This document shows positions 45,672 through 57,215 of a DNA stretch of 64,000 bases, in pieces (position 1 is the first letter of the stretch; each line of letters opens with the position of its first letter). The DNA lies in assembly GCA_029931535.1 (NCBI GenBank), contig JAQPZY010000602.1, positions 124,001 to 188,000 on the forward strand, given 5' to 3'. The notes under the pieces are model-generated. The model was not told where the DNA came from, ran no database searches, and saw nothing but the letters and a program-made list of their open reading frames with translations. A program made the translations under genes and the position numbers. This stretch comes from Margaritifera margaritifera (lineage: Eukaryota; Mollusca; Bivalvia; Unionida; Margaritiferidae).

Positions 45672-47462
45672 GTAAGTACATCTTAATGCATGTATGTAAT
45701 CAAATCTATTCGAATATATTCCATATAATTAAAACTAAAACCAAAACTTAGACATATCCAAGTCGTTGATACGACGATCAATGGAACCAATGTAAGTTAA
45801 CCATGTACGACATCATCCTTGCTATGTTGCTTGCATTAGATAGAAGTATGTATACATGTAGGTAAATTGGTAGGTAGGTAAGTAAAGTGATGTAGATATC
45901 CCTTACATATAACGATTCTCTGATGCACAAAATATCCTCTAGCATTATTTACGAGGTAAATGTTGCTTCCTCGGAAGCTGGTTAACATACAATATTGTAA
46001 ATTATAATGATGAAAGGAAGTTGGTATGTTTTGCTGTCGTTTCTCGCTAGCTGATTATGTGCAAACAACCTGCAAAAGATATAATTGACGCCAATTACTG
46101 TCATTGACAAACATCAACATTGCCACTTTGATCTGGCTGGGCTAGCCTTTGACATTGTTATTATAATAAAAGGTCATAAAACCTTAAAACCATTTGCACC
46201 AACACATACTTTGACCTACTATGTTTTAGTACAATCCTCTTTTTGTCTAGAAAACTGTAAGCGATATTTTATTTAAGATTGTATTACTCATATTTCCACC
46301 TTGTACGAACTTGTATTGCCAGAAATATTAAAAGGTAAATTTTACATGCAAATCCCCATATACCAAGAAGTTTCTACTACCAACTTTCCTTAAAATTCAC
46401 CAAGTAGTCAAAGTGAGGGTGATTTGTTTACATCTGTCTTTTATCAGTTAATACTGTTTTGACAATTGACAATTACCACACGTCCATCATAATTAAGAAT
46501 CTTCATACATAGAGCCATCATCACAATTGCACGTGTTCGTGATATACATGAGCAAAGAAGTGGTATTGTATTACAATCCCCTGACATTATGAAGAAGACC
46601 CACAACTAATAAAAGGGCCATCAGTTAATGATTGTGACAAATAATTCCATAATAACTCACTTTGTATGACCTGTTCCCACACATGTTAGTAAAATATAAG
46701 GAGTATATATTCTAAGTTTTAGATAGAATAAGTTTAAAGTTAGTCTTCTCATTTTGTTTTAACTTTAGTCTTTTTACAATATAATTATAATATGAAAAGT
46801 AAGTCAATAATATTTCACAATATCTGATACAGAGGAAAAGATTTTCAACTTATATGCTTGAAAACACATCAATTTAACATTTTTTAGAAATATATTAAGC
46901 AACACACGCTCATTGCAAATCTTCACCAACAGCTGAATTAACTCACACGGTTCGATAAATTTCTTTATGTAATCATGTGGTGAATTAAGAATAAACTTCT
47001 ATGTAAACATACATTATATTTCTCAGAATAACCTCGATTTGACTTTATTCCTTAAGAAATATACCAAAAAGGAGTCTCAGAAAGCTAAAACCTTTTTGGC
47101 ACACTTATATCAATCACTTACATATCCTATGACACCTCATGATATTCGTAAAAGTTATAAACTAAATGGTCACATAAGTTTACTTGAAATGAACAAGTGT
47201 TGTTGTGGTGTTTATGTGAATTTGTTTTTATTCTGTGGACAAAGTTATCAAGGTTTCTTAAAGTAACTAGTGTAGTTGACAAGTGTAGTGTTTTGAATAA
47301 AGTGATGGTAGGGAAGAGTATCTATTCCAACTCACTCGTCCTTTGGACAAATGCTTGAACAATTTTCCTGAGCCCAGATGTTATATCTAATATAATGCAA
47401 CATAAACTCCAAAATAGCTTGAATTAACATTTACGAATTAATTTGTTACTTGTTCATTCAAG

Positions 47463-47786
47463 AACTAACATGGAACACAGAAATGTTGTCAAATACGTGC
47501 TGTCAAAGCAAAACGCAACTTCTAATGTGGAACTTCACCAAAGGAGTGAATGTTACAATAAAGGGGTTTCAATGGTTCTTCAACGATACAACACTGATAT
47601 GCTTAGACTCAAAGACAATCGGATATCACGTGGAAGCTTTGTACGATGGCAGAGTTGAGCGGATCGGAACAGCAGGGATACTCCTAAAAAACGTTTCTTT
47701 GACCGACGCAGGAAAATATACTTTGTATGTGAAATTAGCAGAGGAGAAGATAAGGAATGTTCAGCACATTTTTCTTACCGTTGATG
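47463..47786 (+). CDS. IgSF receptor exon 2: first Ig-like domain
   Basis: A 324-bp phase 1-1 exon starting after TTCATTCAAG and ending before GTTTGT. It encodes a V/I-set-like fold: the B-strand region NVTIKGF, the core tryptophan in FQWFFND, the D/E strands GRVERIGTAGILLKNVSL, and the F-strand signature TDAGKYTLYVK. The D-x-G-x-Y pattern is intact, but the residue two after the tyrosine, normally cysteine, is leucine, and the B-strand cysteine position is also hydrophobic. The canonical inter-sheet disulphide therefore seems absent. Cysteines elsewhere (NTCCQSK, LICLDSK) may form others. Several N-x-S/T sites are present (NFT, NVT, NDT, NVS). It is probably the ligand-binding membrane-distal domain. 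Confidence 0.85.
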
Positions 47787-48160
47787 GTTTGTATAAGACT
47801 TGTTTTTATCCTTTAAGGTTTCTTATGTATAGTTTGTGTTTTCTTCCTGGGTCAAATTCAGAACAGAACAATACTATTTATAAAGCAACTGCTTTGCCTT
47901 TCAGTAAGATAGTGATTCAACATTATAAAAGAAAGTTGGACAGTAAATACAAAATGATGATACATACATAAACATTCAAAGGATATTATCCATATCGCCT
48001 TATCATCAGAAAGAAACGAGATATTAGCAAGAAAAGTTTGGCCCGTTATCTAAAGTACTCTTATATACTATCAAAGAACAGACATATAGCACGTTTGTAC
48101 CTGAACAGTTTCCTGCTTAACATACTCTTTAAAAACTTGTTTAACTGTTCTTATTTGCAG

Positions 48161-48291
48161 AACAAGTACCGTACCAATGCAGACCAAACATTGAAAATCT
48201 TACCCCAAATGTCATGTTTTGTTCCACATCATCCTGTGAAAGATCAGAGTTATCTCCAGAATGGATAATTAACGGAACACAAGACCCCATG
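48161..48291 (+). CDS. IgSF receptor exon 3: start of second Ig-like domain
   Basis: The acceptor TGTTCTTATTTGCAG (ends 48160) has an excellent pyrimidine tract. The exon continues phase 1 with EQVPYQCRPNIENLTPNVMF then CSTSSCERSELSPEWIING, supplying a B-strand-like cysteine, further cysteines, a core W and N-glycosylation sites (NLT, NGT). It ends CCCATG before GTAATC at 48292, which gives phase 0, the only non-phase-1 junction in the gene. The open plus-strand frame across 48038-48268 is a shadow of this exon in another frame. Confidence 0.75.
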
Positions 48292-49478
48292 GTAATCTCC
48301 TAAAGGAATGGATAACTCTACACACCATATTTGTCTTGCCTGTAATTAATGTCGCAAAAGGCGAAATATAGCAATCACGATGTCTCTCCATCCAAATGGT
48401 GTACATTGTTGGATTTCTTTTAAAGGGAAATATCTACTGTTTTCATAAGCAAATCTTCTTCAGGCTTTGCCTCCAAATGCGTCGGGGTAAGGGGACATCC
48501 ATAGAGATGGAAGGCAAAGCAGATGAAGGTAAAGGCCACAGGTGGCAATTGTTTTAATTTTAGATGGATGGTCAGTTGTTAAGTTTTTAGATCTGGCAGT
48601 GCTATCTGCTATAGCAATGGGTGAATTGGAATCAGACATAGCAAATGTGTTTAGCATGGGAAATGAGATATTGCAAAAAATGTGAGGTAACAAGCTCAGA
48701 GGCCAATGCCACAGTGGTCAGTTTGTTCATGTTTTGGGGGAAAGAACGTACTTCATGTGTGTTTGAATTGCACTCCAAGGGTCAAAGGTCTAGGTTTACA
48801 GGGTGAATTGTCGTTTATCTTTTAGGGTTAAGTTTTTGAGAGCTGTTCAAAGGAGCTCTGTTTCTGTTTTCATGCATGGATTGTGATCAGATTTGTAACA
48901 TATTACTACACCAGAGGAATGGGGTGCTTAAAGGTCAGAGGTCAAGGTCTTAGAAGTTGTTTGATCATGTGTTGCTAAGGTAACACTGACATTGTCGCAG
49001 GCGAGACGATAAATTTATGTATTTTTATAATTGCTATATAACCATTGAAAAACTGCTATTTTAAAGCTTGATGAAACATATGTGAATACCTGAAATGATA
49101 CTTGAAATGGAAGCCTTCAGTCATATTTTCGAAAGGACCATCCCAATATATGTCACAGATTATAAAGGAGCACACATTTGATGTTTTTCACTATTTCGAT
49201 CAATCTTTTATTTTAGATGTATAACAATACGAAACACAGATCAATTTTTTTTTTAAATCACACAACGTTGCATATTTATGTCATAGGTTGGGAGATTTCG
49301 AAACTACTTGCCTTCATTTACGTGTTTTTAGGATGCATTACCCAGTTTCAAATAATCGGAAATTATTATTTAACTATATTTTTTCTCGTCAATTGTTTTT
49401 CTTAAAGGCTTGTCTATGATATTTAAAGCTATTAGTCAACATTATTAATATTTATAAGATCTGATATATTCTTTGCAG

Positions 49479-49666
49479 GGTATTGGGCGTTACTTAGCGA
49501 TCAATGCCGGAATCAATGAACAGGCACTCTGCTGTCTGCGTGGTTTGAAGTGCCATGCAAATGACCAATTGAGAAGACTGTATACCAAATCCCAATTCAT
49601 CCATGGGTTTCACCTTCAAGGAAGATGTTCATACAAGCAGGAAGTTTGAAATCAGTACTGTTAAAG
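49479..49666 (+). CDS. IgSF receptor exon 4: rest of second Ig-like domain, frame disrupted
   Basis: Bounded by TTCTTTGCAG (ends 49478) and GTACAT (49667). In the frame continued from exon 3 it reads GIGRYLAINAGINEQALCCL and on to about 49610, then runs to a TGA at about 49650. In a second frame the last third reads SSMGFTFKEDVHTSRKFEIS, a plausible G-strand ending, and leaves phase 1, exactly what exon 5 requires. The exon length (188 bp) cannot satisfy both its neighbours. So a 1-2 base indel at roughly 49595-49615, a sequencing error, or an unrecognised alternative junction must be invoked. The exon identity is likely; its translation is not secure. Confidence 0.5.
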
Positions 49667-50395
49667 GTACATAACATATGTATGTGTACAGTCATTTCAA
49701 GGCACCGAACACGATGAAAAGGAAATGGATGAGCCTACAAACATGCATGAATAATATCCCACTATTAAATACATGAGATCTGAATGAGATGCATTGCATG
49801 TATAGAGATGATGCAATTTATGCGGTTTCAGAACAAATATCAACAGCCTTAGATCCTCTATAACTTGTAATTTATATATGCACACGATAAGTTACCATAT
49901 ATCTAAATAATTCAAACCTTTTGTCAGGATCAAAAGACCCGAAACGGCCTCTTGCATTGTAGTTATGCTACCAGTTCGTTATGGTTTGAAATTGCCGAGT
50001 CATCAAACTTTCAAGTTAATGAATGAATAAGCACCATGTTTAGGCTTCTGATAGTTTCGTTTCTAATTGTTTCAAAAATAGTTCTTCATTACAGACATCT
50101 CCAGTCTCAATATTTGTACTTTTTAAATCGTTCGTTTATGTTCCCGTCATGTGACCTGATCTTTTATTTTTCAATTCACCGAAATTAACTTGAAGATAAT
50201 TGTTGTTCCTGATCTGAAATGTGTAAGAGGCTTTCATGCAGGCCAGGCTTTCAGTGGTATCTAAAGCTGGCTATATTTAATAGTTCATGTTCTTTGAAAT
50301 GATCTTGTCTATTGGAGGAAAAGTTTAACTTAGTGCATGAGTTTCTTTTCAAACTGATGTTAGGGTTTTCAGAAAATTGAAACAATTTTTTCCAG

Positions 50396-50536
50396 GTACA
50401 AATTACGAGGCATTCGAAACCGGTGATAATTTTTTAAATGTGCTGATAATACTGGCTGTAATAATGATGGCGTTTCTTTTTCTCGTTGTCGTCGTTGGAT
50501 ATTTTGTGTGTAGAAGAAGATCCAAGTTCAAGTCAT
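50396..50536 (+). CDS. IgSF receptor exon 5: transmembrane helix
   Basis: A 141-bp phase 1-1 exon between TTTTTTCCAG and GTAAGTTC. It encodes a short juxtamembrane stretch (GTNYEAFETGDNF) followed by about 24 strongly hydrophobic residues, from LNVLIILAVIMMAFLFLVVV to VGYFV, and a CRRRSK stop-transfer sequence. This is a textbook type I transmembrane segment with the basic residues on the cytoplasmic side. The join to exon 6 is phase 1 (codon completed as phenylalanine). Confidence 0.88.
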
Positions 50537-50712
50537 GTAAGTTCTGCTTGCTCTGTTTCTATACAATGTATTGATCACAGTATTCTTGCGATTCTGTTTA
50601 AGTTACGATAATCATTGAAGTTGTATGTTAACTCTTCAACGATTTGCATGAGAAAGACCAGATCTGAGAAAAAGGCTACATCCCATCGATCGCCATCCTT
50701 ACCTAATTTTTA

Positions 50713-52040
50713 GCTCTACTGGTCATAGACCAGAAGAGCTTATGGGATGACCTTTCATCCATCGTCCATCTGTCCGTTAGCACACTTTCGTTATCGCTAC
50801 TCCTCCTGAACTACTTAGAGGATTGCCACGAAACTTTACACACACATACATCCCATGGTCTAGTTGGTCCTAAATGAAAATGGTGCTGTTCAGATATTCA
50901 ATATAGCCACCACAGTGGCCATCTTGAAAATCTTGTCATCGCTACTCCTCCTGAATGGATGGTCATATCAACATGGGGTTTCTACAAAAAGGCTTCTTCT
51001 GATTTCTAGTTGGTCCTAGATGAAAACGGTGCCAATCTGACCAAATATGACCACCACAGCAGCCATCTTGAAAATCTTGCTATTGCTACCCCTCTTGAAT
51101 GGATGGTCATATCAACATGGGGTTGTCACTGAAAGACTTTTTATAATGTCCAGTTTGTTCTGAATGAAACTGGTCCATGATTGCCGCCACAGCGGTCAGT
51201 TTGAAAATCTTATCTCTATCCCTCCTACATTGATACTCATATTTACATGGAGTTTTCACTAAAAGACTTCTTAATATGATGTCTAGCTGGTCCTAAATAA
51301 AAATGGTGCCAATCTGACGTCCAAGACGGGTGTCACAGCAGCCATCTTGAAAATCCTGTTATCTATACACTTTATGAATGGAAAGTCATACTGACAGGGT
51401 TTTTTATCAAAATGCTTTTTACAACGTCAAGTTGGTTCTAAAAGAAAATGGTGCTAATCTGAGATCTAATATGGCTACCACAGTGGCCAGCATGAAAATC
51501 TTGTTATCACTACTGAATGAATGTTCACATCAGCAGGGTGTTTTTCACTAAAAGACTTCTTATAATGCTTTGTTGATCCAAAATTAAAATGGTTCTACTC
51601 TACTCTGACGTCCAATATGTGGCCATCTTGCAAAACTTATTTTCGCTACTCCTCAGAAGAGTTCTTAAGCATTTCTATTTGGTCGGTCTTCAATTTTAAA
51701 AAAAATAACTCTTAATATGATCACCATGGGGGTTATCTCTACTCCTCCCAAATGATGGCTATTGTCAACATGGGGTTTTCATAAATAGACTTCTTATGAT
51801 TCCTAGCTTTTCATAAATGAAAATGGTGCCAGTCATACATCTAGTATGGCTGCCACGACGGCTGTCTTGAAAATCTTGTTATCACTACTCCTCTTGAATG
51901 GCTGAACATTATGACATATTTTTCAACAAAAGACTTCTAATGGTGTTTACTTTGTCCTAAATGAAAATGGTGCCAATCTAACATCCAATATGTCCACCAC
52001 TGCAGGTAATTTGAAAATCTTGTTATTGCTGAAGAATATC
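50713..52040 (+). repeat. tandem repeat family R2 (~146-bp unit), plus orientation, intronic
   Basis: It starts with the head AGCTCTACTGGTCATAGACC (50713), then GAGCTTATGGGATGACC, and continues as about eight decaying units. Each contains GGTCCTAAATGAAAATGGTG, a GCCACCACAGTGGCC core, TTGAAAATCTTGTTATCGCT and GGATGGTCATATCAACATGG. Unit spacing is about 140-150 bp. It is the inverse of the array at 36421-37335. It occupies most of the intron between the transmembrane and first cytoplasmic exons of the receptor. Confidence 0.9.
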
Positions 52041-52612
52041 AGAGATGGTATTAACACTCAGCAGTTAGAAGGAAGAATTTGTCTTATCTTGAATTCTTGT
52101 AAACTCTTTTCACTCAGTATAGTGTCAGTCCCTTTGAGGGACTCTTGTTAAGTCATAAAGGTCTCATGAAGGTATTGAGGACAGGCAATACAATGCAGCC
52201 TATTGAAACAAAACGAAGTTCTTGCCTATATCCATTTCAAACCCATGTCTTAGCAGGCTTTGGATAAAAAATTAATATTGACTAATCAGTCCTCCGTTTA
52301 CTTAAAACATGCTGCTTCCGAATAATTGTAAAATACCACCAGTAATTTTGGTTTGTAATATTTCTTGTATATGTTTGTATATTTTGGTTTTTAATATTTT
52401 TGGTATATTTTTTGGTTTGTGATAATAAATTGCAACAAAAGTTACAAGTGATGCAGTTTATGAGGTTAGAAAGCATAAGCCTGTATGTTAAAAATTCCCC
52501 AAAATACTCCTTTCATGATGAAAAATACCCAATTCTAAGTACGGGGACCCAAAATGTTTTTGTTGGGATCATCCCTGATTATTTAAAACAATTTTGCTTT
52601 CTGTCATTGTAG
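52041..52612. other. intron sequence without feature
   Basis: No repeat or gene was recognised apart from short TTTTTGGT-like repetition near 52345-52425. Confidence 0.45.
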
Positions 52613-52696
52613 TTGATGTAAAGCCTAAAAAATCAAATACAGCTATGGAATGCACAGACGACCTTCAACAAGTTGATGTTGTAGCCGAAACCACAG
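52613..52696 (+). CDS. IgSF receptor exon 6: cytoplasmic tail, first part
   Basis: An 84-bp phase 1-1 exon after TTTCTGTCATTGTAG and before GTATCATC. It reads FDVKPKKSNTAMECTDDLQQ then VDVVAETT: hydrophilic and acidic, with no tyrosine. Splice sites are good and the reading phase fits exon 5 without adjustment. The low complexity and absence of motifs are normal for a juxtamembrane tail segment. Confidence 0.75.
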
Positions 52697-55176
52697 GTAT
52701 CATCCGTGACTGCAATTACAATACGTTTGCTACTCTTTATTGACAATAACGCTATAATGCTATCCTTTATAAGAATGATTCTAAGTGCTTAAAAGAATCA
52801 GTCTAAAATCTGGGTTTGAACGTAAGCTTTATAACGAGGTATTATAAAGCGATTGAAAAGACATGTGTCAGCAAACATAATTTTAAATCTAGTCTAGTTA
52901 ATTCCATGTTTTGCTACAAAAGGAAGGTATGTAGAAGAAATGCTAGAGTCATCAGGATACATGATAAAATAAAATGCAAGAAAGAACTACCTATGGATTA
53001 ATGCACAAAAGGTTGACAGTATTCCCCGATTCCGAAAGTTCACCTTTACCCACAAGTATTGTTGAATATCGCAGCAACGATCTACAACCGCATAAACATT
53101 TTATTGGATAAAACATATTCTGCCAAATCACAATTTAGACACATTTAACATAGACACTTACGGAAGTGTGTCTTTTGTACAAGAAAGTATGTCTACTAGA
53201 CAAGCAGTATCTTCGATTATTGTGAAAACGTGTGTATATTAAAATCTGCCACAAAATAGCTAATACTACTTTTCACGTTTATTTATTTGCTCAACATTAT
53301 GTTCAATGCTGATAATTTTGATCTAAGTGATAAAGAGGAAAGTTTGCACAAAGAATCTAGGTCTTTTATATTCTTGAAAGAGTTTCGATAGTACTCTCAA
53401 TCAATAAATCAACATCAGTCGTGTTAGTGCAAGATGTTCCATCTGTTTTCTGAACATATTAGTAACAAGTGGATTCAATAATTGCTAAAAGAAACATTTA
53501 GAGCAACATCCATCTCTTTTAACCCTTTTCGTGGATTTAGCAAACAAAACGAACGCTAGTCTGAGGTCAGAATATTTTGAAACCTTTCTATAAATGTCAA
53601 GGTCAGTATTATTTTAAATTAGTACTGTCAATGTAAAGACGGTTAAGAAAATTTCTGTGTTGAATTTTTCCAGTTTTTATACCATTCAGAGTTCTGTTGT
53701 TGGAGACATTTTATCATTTAAAAAATTTATGTTAATTGATTGGATTTACCACAGTAAAGACTATGCTAATCTAGTGCCAAGAATAGATTTAGTTAGCACA
53801 GCTATAATTATTTTGTTAGCTACTAAATAATATCATTATTTTGTTCAAGTGTTGTTCGGTAAAATATTGTTTAGATAATGTTTAATATCTCTGAAAAGGA
53901 GAAAAGCACGATTATTGCAAGATGTAGTTGTAATAAAAGATAAAAGGTTTACTGTCCAATTATTTGGTCAAGAAACAGAACATGGGCACAGTCAGATTTC
54001 ACACTGCACAATAATAACGCACATGAAACGATAGTCCTACATACTGTCAACGATGAATATGGCTAAAGCAGGAGCTACAGAGAGAGAAAATGCATGATCA
54101 ATTTCTGTCTTACTCATATGATGAAAACAAATGCTGCTTCTGGTAATTATCATATGGATAGTCTAAAAGATTTAAGATTCGACACTTACTTTCCGTAATA
54201 ATTAATTCGCTAAGATTTAGCGATAAAATTGATCACCGTTTGACTACCATGCAGTTCAATTTGCCGTATGTACACAGATGTTTGATTTGCCGAACTTATT
54301 TTGAGACATGTGGCAATTTTAAACACTTTCCACGAAAGAGCACACGATTGACCAGTTTTTATACATTTCGATACGTATATGTATTGTTTTATAGCTGTGC
54401 ATTCGTTACAAAGCTTTGTAGAACGATTTATTTGCTGCCACCATGGTATGAAATATCACTAGTTACTGTGTCGTTTACTTCTAATGTTGAAGTAAAGTTA
54501 TCATGCAAACTAATTAAGCTGCCATGATCGCTGTGTAGTTTAGCTGTTCAATAGGTGCATTGCATCCTTAAAGTGTATCAGAGGTGTGACGATCAAGCAG
54601 ATGGAAGTGCGATAATGATGAAAAGCATTTAGCGCACAGGCCCAAAGCCCATAAGTGTGGCTCCAATCGACAAGTATTTATATATTTTTCAGTGATGCGG
54701 TGTTATAAATAGCACATTAATATCTTACATAGAGTTTGAGTGCTTTACGTAATGTAGATACGTAACTACTCGAAAGAACTAATTTATTCACACACACACA
54801 GAGTTGATAACAGCACAGTTACAAAACAATTTTCCAACGTTTCGAGCCAATTAAGCTGATCATCTGGTGAAGAAACAACTTAAGTTCCTTCTGACCAGAT
54901 TTATGCCCGCGTAGATCTTTCAGCAAGCTCAAATGTACGAGACTTCGACCAAAAAATTATAAAATATAGCAACAAATAAAGTGAAGAAAAATTTCATGAT
55001 CTTACACCGATTCACACCCACCGAAATTCGGACCCATAGTGTGTTGCAGGCAGTGTGCATAAATATCGTCGCTGGTCTGTTGGCATCGTTGCAGGTGCAT
55101 TATAATGGACCAGCATGGATTGATAGTTTTGCTTTAAAATATGATACAGGCTTAAATTATATTAATCTTCTTTTAG
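52697..55176. other. intron sequence without recognised gene
   Basis: Open frames at 52816-53001 and 54240-54527 lack splice evidence and domains. No repeat array was noted. Confidence 0.4.
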
Positions 55177-55311
55177 ATCGATCGTCGCACGACTCGAACT
55201 CAAACCAAAACATTCAGATCGTGAACAACATTAGCATGGCTGCAGATTTTGTGAAGTACATAGTCGATACTCAAAGACTGTTAATGACGGAATTGGAAGC
55301 TCTTAGAGAAG
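55177..55311 (+). CDS. IgSF receptor exon 7: cytoplasmic tail, second part
   Basis: Within a longer open frame, the acceptor TATTAATCTTCTTTTAG (ends 55176) and donor GTAATTG (55312) delimit a 135-bp phase 1-1 exon that continues exon 6 exactly (shared codon aspartate). It reads RSSHDSNSNQNIQIVNNISM then a helical AADFVKYIVDTQRLLMTELE stretch, ending ALRE. The preserved phase and the strong pyrimidine tract support it. The single tyrosine (FVKYIVD) fits a V-x-Y-x-x-D pattern rather than a clear ITIM. Expression data would settle it. Confidence 0.65.
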
Positions 55312-55375
55312 GTAATTGTTTATTAGTAACATTAATTTTAAAGGAAGAGTTAATAAGAACACATGTTTTCACTTA

Positions 55376-55378
<3 letters not shown>

Positions 55379-55424
<46 letters not shown>
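55379..55424. repeat. (AC)n(AT)n microsatellite
   Basis: AC dinucleotides to about 55407 followed by AT dinucleotides to 55424, 70 bp after exon 7. Confidence 0.95.
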
Positions 55425-55425
<1 letters not shown>

Positions 55426-56348
55426 GATATGTTAACTACAAGTAGAATACAATTAGCAACGCGATAATCAGAATAAATACACTTCTTTTACATCAAACGC
55501 TTGTGATATTATTATTTGTATTCCTATATCTTTTTAACCTATCCATAACACAAATCTAAAGTTTGATGGAAATGCAAAAATAACTGAAAGTTTTAAGCAT
55601 GTAAAACAATGGACAAGAAATATTAAGCCATCTTGTTCAGTTCTTCTACTCCTCGCCTGACCAGCAGAGCTGGAAAACAGCAAATTACTTAGAAATTGCT
55701 TCAGTAACTTCCTCAGACTATCGTTTGGTATTAATATCAGATGATATTAAAAACATTTAAATGTAGTGCTTTGGTAATGAAATCGTTCATCTCAGAGAGT
55801 CAAACTGGCTGAATTTGAAGCCATTTTCATAGCCATGTCTTCTTCGCTATTTGCTCTGAGTAGTTGGTAACATTGACGTTGGATTCAATCAAAACGTTGC
55901 TTGCAGTATTGTATTCATCTAATATAAAAACTGTGCAATCGTTGTAACTGCAGTGAAGTCATCATGAAAGTCTTTATTGCTGCTCGTCTTCAATGTTTGG
56001 GCTTATTGCCAAACTTTTAAAACTCTTTTTGATTTATTTAAATCTTGCTCATGAAAACAGAGACTTTCTAACACTTTATATTGCCACCATGTTAAAGAAA
56101 ACTTGAAAATCTTATTAAGAAACGTGCCATCACACAGTATTCATCCAAGAACATCTCATGACTACGACACAAATGTATCCCTTTATGAAACTTGTAAGAA
56201 CTAGCACAATTTAAAGTCATGAAGGTGAAATAAATAATCTTACTCTACTTCCTCACCCCTAAAAAGCTAAATTAAAACAAAACAAGCAACATAATAATAA
56301 GTAGTGTATAGATATCAACCTAGCATCTTTCATTGTTGATACTTTTAG
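55425..56348. other. intron sequence; partial SINE-like body
   Basis: At about 56095-56170 the sequence resembles 56949-57042 (AACTTGAAAATCTTATT, then CATCACAC, then ATCC and AACATCTCAT), in the same orientation. Otherwise nothing is seen. Confidence 0.4.
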
Positions 56349-56405
56349 AGACAGAAGATGGACTGAGAATCATAGTATTTCAAGTGGATCAGTTTCGACA
56401 AAGTG
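56349..56405 (+). CDS. IgSF receptor candidate exon 8
   Basis: The acceptor CATTGTTGATACTTTTAG (ends 56348) is followed by 57 bp reading ETEDGLRIIVFQVDQFRQS, then GTAGTT after a single base, so the exon is again phase 1-1. The splice sites are reasonable and phase agrees with exon 7. It is very short and has no recognisable motif, so it is only a candidate. Confidence 0.35.
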
Positions 56406-56679
56406 GTAGTTTTGTTAGATGAGTAATGTTTTAACAGAAACAACTAAAACCAGAATTTTTATTTTAATACAAACATCATATGTTATCCGGATATAGAATA
56501 GGCAAACCGAAGAGTACGGGAGTACCTGACTGTGCTCCGTGCCCAAGCTGACTGACACCGAACTTGACACTGGAGATTTGTCACACCGCAACATGAGTGC
56601 GTTCTTGGCTTGTCGAAGGGAAATGAAAGTGCATTGCACGGAATATCTATGATCATACTTCACATCAAAAAGCGGGCAT

Positions 56680-57215
56680 TATAATAGGATTCGTTTTCTC
56701 CGTCCGTCTGCCCTCTTTCTTCAGGCTATAACTCCTATTCTTCATCGACTATTATAATCCAAGATGCATTGTGGGTGCATCTAAGGATACAAATGTGTCA
56801 TAAACCAAAACTGGGTAGCTTTAATCTACAATTTAGGATCATCACTCTTTAAAAATGTCTGAATAATATCATAATTCTAGTATATTTTCACCCATTGGTA
56901 TGGTTTTGTGGTTGACCGTAGAGCAACTCGAGAAGGCTATTTAGTGTCAAGAAGAAATTTGAAAATCTTATTTTCTCCCTTTTGGAAGAACGTGGCATCA
57001 CACGTTTTTCATCCGGGAACTTCTCATTTCTACAATTGAAGTAAAGTGTTTTCCCCAGGGACAAACCGCGACAGTCGTCCCAGGCAATTCTGATGGTAGG
57101 ACTCCAACCCACTAACCACTGAGCTACCGCGTATCCTTTTGCAACTATTGCTCTCAAACTTACATTGAGGGTGCAACTTAGATTGGACATGTGTCGCGCA
57201 CCAAAACTTGAGTCC
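56680..57215 (-). mobile_element. SINE-like element(s) with tRNA-derived head
   Basis: On the minus strand from about 57140 the sequence GCGGTAGCTCAGTGGTTAG (57107-57125) is an excellent tRNA A-box region, followed by GGGTTGGAGTCC, a B-box-like word, closer than in a tRNA. The body then runs to about 56945 (TCCCGGATGAAAAACGTG and ATTTTCAAATTT). A related body piece lies at 56095-56170. Also, 56760-56820 (GCATTGTGGGTGCATC...) and 57158-57212 (ACATTGAGGGTGCAAC...) are direct repeats of each other, so two partly overlapping repeat copies are present. A functional tRNA is ruled out by the missing anticodon arm. Confidence 0.6.

Noticed and set aside
47443..47658. Plus-strand open frame overlapping Ig exon 2
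   Set aside because: It is in another frame from the Ig domain and has no domain signature.
48931..48950. AGGTCAGAGGTCA direct repeat as a nuclear receptor DR1 site in an intron
   Set aside because: A single isolated match in intronic DNA is weak evidence, unlike the repeated palindromes at 24.6-25.9 kb.
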